This document shows positions 58,055 to 64,000 of a DNA stretch of 64,000 bases, in pieces. The DNA lies in NCBI RefSeq assembly GCF_910594985.1, contig NZ_CAJVCE010000019.1, positions 62,001 through 126,000 of the forward strand. The letters run 5' to 3'. This stretch comes from Paenibacillus allorhizosphaerae (lineage in GTDB: Bacteria > Bacillota > Bacilli > Paenibacillales > NBRC-103111). The notes beneath the pieces are model-generated. The model worked only from the letters and a program-made list of their open reading frames with translations, had not been told where the DNA came from and searched no databases. The translations under genes were made by a program, and so were the position numbers. Position 1 is the stretch's first letter. Every line of letters starts with the position of its first letter.

Positions 58055-58083
58055 ATAATAACTAATGTTATTAGTTTTTACAA
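58055..58083 (-). promoter_or_regulatory. Promoter of the MBL-TetR operon
   Basis: Minus strand: TTGTAA at 58078-58083, a 17-bp spacer and TATTAT at 58055-58060. Operator B fills the spacer and operator A abuts the -10. Confidence 0.75.
58061..58075. promoter_or_regulatory. TetR-type operator B
   Basis: ACTAAT-GTT-ATTAGT, a perfect 15-bp palindrome in the -35/-10 spacer, its centre exactly 21 bp from that of operator A. Confidence 0.8.
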
Positions 58084-58104
58084 GAGGTTTGAAAAAAAAA
58101 AATT

Positions 58105-59553
58105 TTACGCTTCGCCGCTCAAGCGTTTGCTTGCAATGTCTCTGGCGATCCAGACGCCCGCCGCGCCTGCCTGCGCCAGCCCGCGCGTCACCCCCGCGCC
58201 GTCGCCGCCGCAATACAGCCCGGCGATTTCCGTCTCCAGCCGCTCGCTCAGCTTCGGCCGCGCGGAATAAAATTTCGCCTCTACGCCGTAAAACAGCGTG
58301 TGTTCCGAAGCAATACCCGGTGTTACTTTATCGAGCGCTTCCACCATTTCGATCAAGCTTTTCATCGTATTATAAGGTAATACCAACCCCAAATCGCCCG
58401 GCACCGCTTCTTTCAAAGTCGGCTCGAGGAAGCCTTCTTTGATCCGCGCTTCGGTCGAGCGCCGGCCGCGGATAATATCGCCGTACTTTTGCACGATGAC
58501 GCCGCCGTTCGATAAATCGTTGGCGCGTTCGCATATTTCCCTCGCATATTCGTTCGGCTTATCGAACGGCTCGGTGAACCGGTGCGATACGAGCAGCGCG
58601 AAGTTCGTGTTGGTTGAACCGAGCGCCGGGTCTTTGTATGCATGACCGTTCGCGGCCATCACGCCGCTGTGATTTTCAACGACGACGTGTCCGGACGGAT
58701 TGCTGCAAAACGTCCGTACCCGCGTACCGACCGAAGTATTGAAGATGAACTTGCCTTCGTACAAATGTTCATTGATTTCGCGCATGACGACATCGGACGT
58801 TTCCACCCGGACGCCGACATCGACCTGATTGTTGTACATTTTGAGCCGCCGTTTGCGCAGCACGTCTGTCAGCCATGCCGATCCGTCGCGTCCCGGGGCG
58901 ACCACAACATAGTCCGCCTCGATCTCCTCTCCGCTCCGCAGCGCGATCCCCTTAACCTGGTGGCCCTCCTTCGTCTTCACCGTGAGCAGGTCGGCCACTT
59001 CCGTCTTGAACTGCATATCGATCCGCTGTTTTAAGTAAGCGTTGATCGATTTCAAGATTTCCAGGTTTTGCTCCGTTCCGAGATGCCGCACCTGCGCGCG
59101 AAGAAGCTTCAGCCCCGCGGCATATGCCCTCTGTTCGATCGATTGCACCGTCGACGTGGTCGGATCGGTCACGGTATCGGTGGCCCCGTGCTCCAAATTA
59201 ATGGCATCCACGTAGCGAATCAGCTCCATGACTTTGGAGGGGGACAAGTAATCCGTCAGCCACCCGCCGAACTCCGTCGTAATGTTGAATTTGCCGTCGC
59301 TGTACGCTCCCGCGCCCCCGAACCCTGCCGTGATCGAACAGGCCGGCAAGCATCCGGCAAACTCTTTCTTCCCGGCCGGCGGCGGGCACAGCTTGATCTT
59401 TTCTTCCAAGATCGGACAGCGGCGGTGATCGATATCATGTCCTTTGTCTATAAGCAGCACCTGCAGCTGCGGTGCCTTTAACGTCATTTCATAGGCGGCG
59501 AAGATGCCCGCCGGTCCTGCTCCTACAATAATCACATCATAGCGTTTTTTCAT
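58105..59553 (-). CDS. FAD-dependent dehydrogenase, COG2509 type
   Basis: A 482-residue cytoplasmic flavoprotein. YDVIIVGAGPAGIFAAYEM is the FAD dinucleotide-binding motif, with LLIDKG 30 residues on. A Cys-rich CPPPAGKKEFAGCLPACS segment, TAGFGGAGAYSDGKFN and the C-terminal GLYCGGDGAGVTRGLAQAGA match uncharacterised COG2509 dehydrogenases. The substrate and reaction are unknown. Start ATG 59553 has GGGAGG eleven bases before; a GTG three codons earlier is too close. The leader (59598-59705) is a purine riboswitch with a terminator, which is unusual for such an enzyme. Confidence 0.92.
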   Translation of the reverse strand: MKKRYDVIIVGAGPAGIFAAYEMTLKAPQLQVLLIDKGHDIDHRRCPILEEKIKLCPPPAGKKEFAGCLPACSITAGFGGAGAYSDGKFNITTEFGGWLTDYLSPSKVMELIRYVDAINLEHGATDTVTDPTTSTVQSIEQRAYAAGLKLLRAQVRHLGTEQNLEILKSINAYLKQRIDMQFKTEVADLLTVKTKEGHQVKGIALRSGEEIEADYVVVAPGRDGSAWLTDVLRKRRLKMYNNQVDVGVRVETSDVVMREINEHLYEGKFIFNTSVGTRVRTFCSNPSGHVVVENHSGVMAANGHAYKDPALGSTNTNFALLVSHRFTEPFDKPNEYAREICERANDLSNGGVIVQKYGDIIRGRRSTEARIKEGFLEPTLKEAVPGDLGLVLPYNTMKSLIEMVEALDKVTPGIASEHTLFYGVEAKFYSARPKLSERLETEIAGLYCGGDGAGVTRGLAQAGAAGVWIARDIASKRLSGEA

Positions 59554-59597
59554 TTGTGTCACGGCCTCCCGTTAGTCTCAATGAATGGGCGCAATGC

Positions 59598-59655
59598 AAA
59601 AAATTCCCGGCTGTCCGAGGGTGCGGAAAATCCACACCCTTCGTAGCCAGGAATT
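59598..59655 (-). terminator. Riboswitch terminator
   Basis: Minus-strand AATTCCTGGCT pairs with AGCCGGGAATT (one wobble), ending in T6. A 21-nt inner hairpin (59619-59639) stacks inside. The 5' arm is part of aptamer P3 and J3/1, so it is mutually exclusive with the ligand-bound aptamer. Confidence 0.8.
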
Positions 59656-59705
59656 TATCGGTTCCTTGTAGAAACCCTTGACCCGTATCGTCAAGGATAT
59701 ACGAA
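59640..59705 (-). ncRNA. Purine riboswitch aptamer (guanine-type)
   Basis: Minus strand: P1 TTCGTA/TACGAA; J1/2 TATCC; P2 TTGAC/GTCAA with loop GATACGG; J2/3 GGGTTTCTAC (conserved UUUCUA core); P3 AGGAA/TTCCT with loop CCGATAA (CC and GG kissing bases kept); J3/1 GGCTAC. The specificity position is C, as in guanine-binding aptamers. It regulates the flavoprotein gene at 59553, probably by transcription termination. Length and motifs match the purine riboswitch family (xpt-type); the base before the specificity C is G, not A. Confidence 0.85.
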
Positions 59706-60140
59706 TGGTAGCTATCATACAATCTATTGTAAACTTCAAACCCTCCGTCTAACCTTGAAGAGGGTTTCTGCAGCCAAAGAAATCATAAACGTTTTCAAAG
59801 ACAATGTCAACGATTTAGTGTTTAATGTTCGTCATTTCAAACGCTTGTACGCAATAATAACGTTTTCATTACACGTATTATCCATAAACACGAACATTAC
59901 TCCTGCGGAACGCCGACGCCTCCTTAACCATATCGGGTTCGAACGCGATTTTCTCGGCCGCTGGTCCGAATTTTATAACCGGGGTTTCCCTATCCGCCCA
60001 TTTTGACTGCACGATCGAAAAGGCGCCGCTGCCGGGCCATGTTTTACTCCTTCTTCATAATCGTGTAGGATGGGTACGTACACTTTGATTTTGGGAACCA
60101 TAATAATAACGAATGATGAACTGCGGAGGAATGGCGATCG
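59706..60140. other. 435-bp divergent intergenic region
   Basis: Holds the promoter of the riboswitch transcript (minus-strand TTTACA and TATGAT elements around 59710-59740), an AAACCCTC/GAGGGTTT inverted repeat (59739-59768) and A/T-rich sequence. Two right-half matches to catabolite sites (ACGTTTTCA) occur near 59790 and 59860 but are incomplete. An 84-codon frame at 59755-60006 has no ribosome site. Confidence 0.45.
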
Positions 60141-60611
60141 ATGCTGACTTTTGAAGAAAAGCTTGCTGTCATCAGCAAGTTTCCCGAATTGGAACGGAAA
60201 GACGTATCGCTGGGGCGGATCAATTTTCATTATGAACAAAGCGCTTATGACAAAAAATCGGTCGTATACCATTTGCACCCGAACGGCAACGGCTATGTAT
60301 TCGCCGGAAAGCTGCACGGCTATGATACGGACGACAAAGGCTTTGTCAATATTCGCGACTTTTCGGCCGAAGCGCTGCGCACGCTGATTCAAGCTTCCAT
60401 CCAGTCTCTTGCGCCGAAAACGACGGAAGAGCTCGCCGTTGTCGGAGATGCGCAGGAAGAGCGATGGACCGGGCCGGACAACCAGACGCTGCTGCTGGTG
60501 CTCGAAGACGAGCTGTGGTATGTTTATGCCGGTCTCAACTTGGAGATGGCCTTCGATACCTATGAGGAAGCAGTGGACTATTTGAAAGAGGAAGGCTTTG
60601 CGCGGCTGTAG
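60141..60611 (+). CDS. Conserved hypothetical protein
   Basis: A 156-residue soluble, acidic protein: MLTFEEKLAVISKFPELERK at the start, then VVYHLHPNGNGYVFAGKL and the C-terminal VLEDELWYVYAGLNLEMAFD. No signal peptide, membrane helix or known motif. ATG 60141 has GGAGGAA twelve bases upstream, slightly far. Divergent from the flavoprotein gene. Function unknown. Confidence 0.75.
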   Translation: MLTFEEKLAVISKFPELERKDVSLGRINFHYEQSAYDKKSVVYHLHPNGNGYVFAGKLHGYDTDDKGFVNIRDFSAEALRTLIQASIQSLAPKTTEELAVVGDAQEERWTGPDNQTLLLVLEDELWYVYAGLNLEMAFDTYEEAVDYLKEEGFARL

Positions 60612-60720
60612 CCTTAACGATTGACAGACGCCGACCGACCTGGCAGCTGCCCGCTTTGCTATGGCAAATCAGGAAGCCCTGCCTGCCAGTAAGCCATGCT
60701 CTCGCTATAGAACAAAACAA

Positions 60721-60751
60721 AAAGAGACAGCATGCTGCGGCTGTCTCTTTT
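60721..60751 (-). terminator. Terminator after the symporter gene
   Basis: AAAGAGACAGC pairs with GCTGTCTCTTT over an 8-base loop; on the minus strand TTTTT follows. Confidence 0.88.
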
Positions 60752-60777
60752 GCTTGGTGCACAAATGCTTAGGCGGC

Positions 60778-62133
60778 TTACGCCAAATTGAGTTCCATTT
60801 GGTCTTCTTCGTCCCGATCGAACGCATCGCGGTCGAATTCGCCCTCCGAGTTGGCGACGATGAGCGAGCAGACGGTTGTTCCCGTAGCGTTGACCGCCGT
60901 ACGGCCCATATCGACAATCGCATCGATCGCCAGCACCAGCCCCAGCCCTTCCAGCGGCAGCCCCAGCGCCGTGAGTACGACCGTCGTCGAGATCGAAGCC
61001 GGCCCCGGTACTCCAGCCACGCCGATGGAAGAAATCATGCTTACGAGGATGATCAAAATATATTCGGATATGCCCAGCGGCACTCCATACACACGAGCGA
61101 CGAAAATCGCGACAATCGCCGGCCATACGCCGCCGCAGCCGTTCATGTTCATCGTTGAACCGAGCGGTGCGACAAAGCTTGCAATTCTGGGCGATACGCG
61201 CAGACGCTTCGTAATGACCTCAAGATTCACCGGCAGCGTCACATAGCTGCTTCTTGTCGTAAAGGCAACGGCAATCGTAGGATAAGCTTTGCGGAAAAAT
61301 TTGATCGGATTTACTTTCGCGATGAAAGTCACCATACCGCCGAAGGTAATCACAAAGTGCAGAATGAGCGCCACGTACGTTGCGACAATGACTTTGATGA
61401 GCGGCAGCAGCGTTTCCAAGCCGTACTTCGCGGCCATCGCCCCGATCAAAGCAAAGACGCCGTACGGGGTCAGCCGAATGACATATTTGGCGACCTGATG
61501 CATCACTTGCGCGAACGACTCGATAAACTGCTTCACCGGAGCGATCATTTCCGGCTTCTTCGAACCTACTTGCACCATCGCAATACCGATGAAGATCGAG
61601 AAGATCAAGACAGGGACGACTTTGGCGTTCGCCATATCGCCGACCGGATTGCTCGGCAGCAAATCGATGATGACTTGCGAGAACGTCGGAATATCCCGCG
61701 GCTTAAAGCTTTTCGGAACTTCCTGATGTATACCGGAGCCCGGATCGAAGGCAAGGGCGACAAGCAGGCCGATCAGCGCCGCGATCCCCGTCGTTATCAA
61801 GAACAAGGAAATCGTCTTGACCCCGATTTTGCGCAAATGCCCCAAGCTGGAAATGGACGAAATGCTGTTGATAACGAGCACGACAACGAGCGGTATGACC
61901 AGCATTTTGACCAGGTTCACGTAGATCGTACCGATCGTACCGACACTCGTCGCGTCAAATTTAAACGTATTGAAGAAAATGCCGGCCACAAGGCCGAGGC
62001 CCAATGCAATCAAAACTCTATAGCCGAAATTGACGCGCTTTCTTGCTAAAAAGTAAAGAATGCCGATAACGACAACGGATACGAGAAGACTGATCCAGTT
62101 CGTTTGAAAGGCTGTCAATAAGTTGTTCTTCAA
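60778..62133 (-). CDS. Dicarboxylate/amino acid:cation symporter, TcyP-like
   Basis: A 451-residue DAACS transporter. LVKMLVIPLVVVLVINSISS, TRSSYVTLPVNLEVITKRLR and STMNMNGCGGVWPAIVAI are the family's substrate-binding and re-entrant loop segments. The last pair is nearest to L-cystine symporters (TcyP/YdjN), so cystine uptake is likely, though a dicarboxylate or other amino acid is possible. The start is TTG 62133, nine bases after AAAGGGG; a TTG three codons earlier overlaps that site. The acidic C-terminal tail (about 430-451) is cytoplasmic. Confidence 0.88.
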   Translation of the reverse strand: MKNNLLTAFQTNWISLLVSVVVIGILYFLARKRVNFGYRVLIALGLGLVAGIFFNTFKFDATSVGTIGTIYVNLVKMLVIPLVVVLVINSISSISSLGHLRKIGVKTISLFLITTGIAALIGLLVALAFDPGSGIHQEVPKSFKPRDIPTFSQVIIDLLPSNPVGDMANAKVVPVLIFSIFIGIAMVQVGSKKPEMIAPVKQFIESFAQVMHQVAKYVIRLTPYGVFALIGAMAAKYGLETLLPLIKVIVATYVALILHFVITFGGMVTFIAKVNPIKFFRKAYPTIAVAFTTRSSYVTLPVNLEVITKRLRVSPRIASFVAPLGSTMNMNGCGGVWPAIVAIFVARVYGVPLGISEYILIILVSMISSIGVAGVPGPASISTTVVLTALGLPLEGLGLVLAIDAIVDMGRTAVNATGTTVCSLIVANSEGEFDRDAFDRDEEDQMELNLA

Positions 62134-62268
62134 AGCAATCAACCCCTTTATTACCTACTTTTCACATAGGAATTAGTTAATGTTAAGATAGTACTTCCAA
62201 CCACGAACTCTGTCAATATGATTTTATGATCATCATCTGGAAAATTTCGTATTCATGGAAATAAAAAT

Positions 62269-62295
62269 AACCCGGGAGGCACACCCCCCGGGAAT
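62269..62295 (-). terminator. Terminator after the cytochrome c gene
   Basis: CCCGGGAGG pairs with CCCCCGGG around a short loop; the minus-strand side runs into TTATTTTTATTT. Confidence 0.8.
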
Positions 62296-62312
62296 AATTG
62301 CCATAAAGCTAT

Positions 62313-62789
62313 TTACTTTTTCGCCGCCAGCCATTCCGCTACTGCGTTTACTTCTTCGGGCTTCAGCTTGTCTTTCAATCCGGGCATGCCGTTGCCGCCG
62401 TTGTTAATTTGATTGATGATCTGCTCCTTGGTAAGTTTGGCGCCGATTTTCGTCAAATCTTTCTTGGGGCTGCCCTTGCCGTCAAGCGTATCCCCGTGGC
62501 AGGCGATACAGCTCTGCTTCACGATCGCCTCGGCATTGACAGGGGTCGTTTTCGCCGCGTCCGGCGCCGCTGTTCCGGCAGCTGCACCTTGTCCGGTACT
62601 TCCGGTCGCGGCCGTCCCGCCGCCTTGTCCCGTATTGCCCGCCGCCGTACCTCCTTGCGCAGCTCCGCCCGCCGCTCCGGCAGCTTGCTGCTGACCTGCG
62701 CCGCTCTCCGGTTTCGCCGCACAAGCGGCCATCGTCATCATCGATGCGGCAACCGCCGCGATCATTACATACTTCCATTTCATACGCAT
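62313..62789 (-). CDS. Cytochrome c (c-551 type) lipoprotein
   Basis: A 158-residue small cytochrome. A lipoprotein signal (AVAASMMTMAAC) is followed by a Gly/Ala/Thr/Gln-rich linker (about 25-80), then a class I cytochrome c domain with CIACHGD (CxxCH haem site) and GNGMPGLKDKL (Met axial ligand). It carries electrons between respiratory complexes on the outer membrane face, like Bacillus CccA/CccB. ATG 62789 has AAGGGG upstream. Single gene. Confidence 0.92.
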   Translation of the reverse strand: MRMKWKYVMIAAVAASMMTMAACAAKPESGAGQQQAAGAAGGAAQGGTAAGNTGQGGGTAATGSTGQGAAAGTAAPDAAKTTPVNAEAIVKQSCIACHGDTLDGKGSPKKDLTKIGAKLTKEQIINQINNGGNGMPGLKDKLKPEEVNAVAEWLAAKK

Positions 62790-63150
62790 TCATCTACACC
62801 CCTTGATCATAATTAGGAACGCTGGAGCTGTATCTCTGTGATGGTCCATTCTTTGCAGGCTTAGCAAACGCTGAATTGCAATTCTCGAAACGATCCTTAC
62901 GGTCGCTCGCTCCCTGGCCGCCCATGTCATCCGATCGCTCGTCTCCGAGGTTGGAGCAAGTAATCAATCGGAATAACGGCCGATGCCAGACGCCAACCAA
63001 CTTGACTACAAAGTTCTTTTGTTGCCTGACGGCTGTATTAACACCACCACCCCTCCTTCTTGAAGCTTATGGACGAACCTCCATTGGCAGCTGCTCCTCA
63101 TAAACACCCATTTACACTAAGATATGTAGTGTAACTATTTAAAAAAAAAA
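62790..63150. other. 361-bp intergenic region with an inverted repeat
   Basis: No supported gene. At its right end there is a 23-bp inverted repeat (63112-63134). A short frame with GGAGGGG starts near 63055 on the minus strand but is too small and unlike a known protein to report. Confidence 0.5.
63112..63134. promoter_or_regulatory. Inverted repeat, BlaI/CopY-box-like
   Basis: TTACACTA-N7-TAGTGTAA, perfect 8-bp arms, downstream of the M56 gene. The TACA-type half-sites resemble BlaI/MecI or CopY operators, whose genes usually accompany M56 peptidases. Confidence 0.45.
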
Positions 63151-64000
63151 TCAGCGCAGCGCCCATAGAAATAAAATCGACAGACTAAGTACGATATGCA
63201 CGGAAATCATCGTCACTGTCAGCGGCAGCTTCAGCGGAGCTTCCTCTGCAGGATCGAGAATTTGCCGGATCCGGTAATTGACCGAGGTATCCGCGAACGA
63301 GACATGGGCGAACGACATCGGGCCGGACGGCAACCCTTTCTTCACCAGTTTGAGCAGTGCGCTGCCGATTTCCGCCGAAGATCCCATCTTTCCAATCGCA
63401 TACTGGTCTGCAAGCAGCTCCCGTGCGATTTTGTATTGAAGATGAAACCATTTCATAAGTGGAATGTACCAAAAGGCGGAGGCAAAAAGCGATAAAACAA
63501 ACGTCTTGAGCGGATCGCCGTGACGGCCGTGAAACCGTTCATGATGGATGACGGCTTCAATTTCTTTTGCATCCAGCAGTGCAAGCAAGCCTGTCGTCAA
63601 ATAGACGTCCCTCGTAACAAACCCCATTGTAAACGCCACCGGACGCTCGCAGCGTACAACCGTTAGCGGATGGCTACCGTCCCCATACGTATCGTTAAGC
63701 TGCTTGCTGAATTCTTGATGTTTGGCCGCAATCAGCTTCCGCCGCGCCCGCCGCTCCAGCAGCATTTGTCTTATGATGAGCGCGAAACACATGACGAACG
63801 TGCAGACCACCAGCGCGTCAAGCATATGGCCGACGGAGAAAATGCCTTTCGACCGCATCCAATTGTTGCACATTTGCAGCAGATTGAATTTGAGCTTCCA
63901 ACCGAAAAACATATGCATGGCATACATGCCCATCTGTGTCAGAATAACTCCCGCAACAATAACCGATGAGGCGAACATCACTTTTGACCGGTTGTTCCAC
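63151..64000 (-). CDS. M56 (BlaR1-like) membrane metallopeptidase, 5' end cut
   Basis: Gluzincin-type peptidase homologous to BlaR1/MecR1 sensors. Membrane helices, then VIHHERFHGRHGDPLK containing HExxH (zinc site), ELLADQYAIG with a third ligand, and a C-terminal membrane helix (TVTMISVHIVLSLSILFLWA). The gene extends past the window end; the codons at the edge (WNNRSKVMFAS) look like the second residue onward, so the start codon is likely just outside. A BlaI-type repressor is expected upstream, beyond the window. It lacks a C-terminal penicillin-binding sensor domain, so it is not BlaR1 itself. Confidence 0.85.
   Translation of the reverse strand, partial: WNNRSKVMFASSVIVAGVILTQMGMYAMHMFFGWKLKFNLLQMCNNWMRSKGIFSVGHMLDALVVCTFVMCFALIIRQMLLERRARRKLIAAKHQEFSKQLNDTYGDGSHPLTVVRCERPVAFTMGFVTRDVYLTTGLLALLDAKEIEAVIHHERFHGRHGDPLKTFVLSLFASAFWYIPLMKWFHLQYKIARELLADQYAIGKMGSSAEIGSALLKLVKKGLPSGPMSFAHVSFADTSVNYRIRQILDPAEEAPLKLPLTVTMISVHIVLSLSILFLWALR

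Noticed and set aside
59785..59870. Two catabolite (cre-like) elements
   Set aside because: Only the right half ACGTTTTCA matches; the left half lacks the needed TG, so they do not meet the consensus.
59755..60006. Possible 83-residue protein upstream of the 60141 gene
   Set aside because: Starts at a non-ATG codon without a ribosome site, lies in an A/T-rich regulatory gap, and has no recognisable motif.
62143..62230. CymR-type site before the TcyP-like symporter
   Set aside because: An AATTCC half-site is present but no second half at the expected spacing; too weak to list.
62790..63111. Short minus-strand frames with a GGAGGGG before GTG codons
   Set aside because: Only 15 to 31 codons long and without any supporting pattern.
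1..64000. tRNA/rRNA genes, IS elements, prophage or CRISPR arrays
   Set aside because: No matching sequence or repeat structure was found on either strand.

Overview
The window looks like a chromosomal segment of a GC-rich, endospore-forming member of the Paenibacillaceae (Paenibacillus or a close relative). The case rests on strong Gram-positive ribosome binding sites (AAGGAGG type), a SleB-type spore-cortex hydrolase, Spo0M, lipoprotein substrate-binding proteins, a class-2 (Firmicute) GalT, and many two-component, MCP and AraC-type genes. No rRNA, tRNA, IS element, prophage or CRISPR array was found. Most of the window is ordinary chromosome, and the most interesting content is regulatory DNA.

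Layout. 1-10.4 kb: a 5'-truncated hybrid histidine kinase, a secreted phosphoesterase, an orphan sugar-binding lipoprotein, a frameshifted methyltransferase, a double-GNAT protein, a SleB-like hydrolase and a large MCP with an unusual topology. 10.5-15.5 kb: the galK-galE-galT operon, divergent from an AraC regulator, with two half-sites spaced 21 bp between them. 15.5-19.2 kb: a 7TMR-DISM kinase divergent from its response regulator, then RluF. 20-24 kb: a class A PBP with a very long low-complexity cytoplasmic tail, and an MFS exporter. 24.2-28.4 kb: a sugar-binding lipoprotein, a LacI regulator and a GH10 xylanase, tied together by two operators sharing an identical 16-bp core. 28.5-30.5 kb: a GntR regulator and a CynX-type transporter in one operon. 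30.5-34.2 kb: three tiny hydrophilic proteins, a secreted low-complexity protein and a second AraC regulator. 34.3-42.4 kb: DNA-deoxyinosine glycosylase, EamA transporter, second MCP, phosphatase, methyltransferase, sugar dehydrogenase, and a decayed ilvN-like fragment. 42.4-53.2 kb: Dps, a multi-PAS kinase, Spo0M, a small protein kinase with an SMP-30 hydrolase, NlpC/P60, DUF72, EcsC and several small unknowns. 53.5-58.1 kb: glnS, a DODA-type dioxygenase, and an MBL-TetR operon whose promoter carries two identical palindromes. 58.1-64 kb: a COG2509 flavoprotein preceded by a purine riboswitch, a TcyP-like symporter, a cytochrome c lipoprotein and a BlaR1-like M56 peptidase cut by the window end.

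How the parts work together. Carbohydrate use is a theme: Leloir galactose pathway, xylanase, two orphan sugar-binding lipoproteins and a PQQ-type sugar dehydrogenase. Sensing is another: three histidine kinases and two MCPs. The strongest non-gene signals are a purine riboswitch whose terminator overlaps the aptamer (ON-switch logic) upstream of a flavoprotein; a local LacI regulon; a TetR promoter with one operator in the -35/-10 spacer and one just past the -10; and an AraC-type direct repeat at the gal promoter. Starts were chosen by Shine-Dalgarno spacing and, for the LacI-controlled genes, by promoter position. Function assignments come from motifs read by eye, without database searches.
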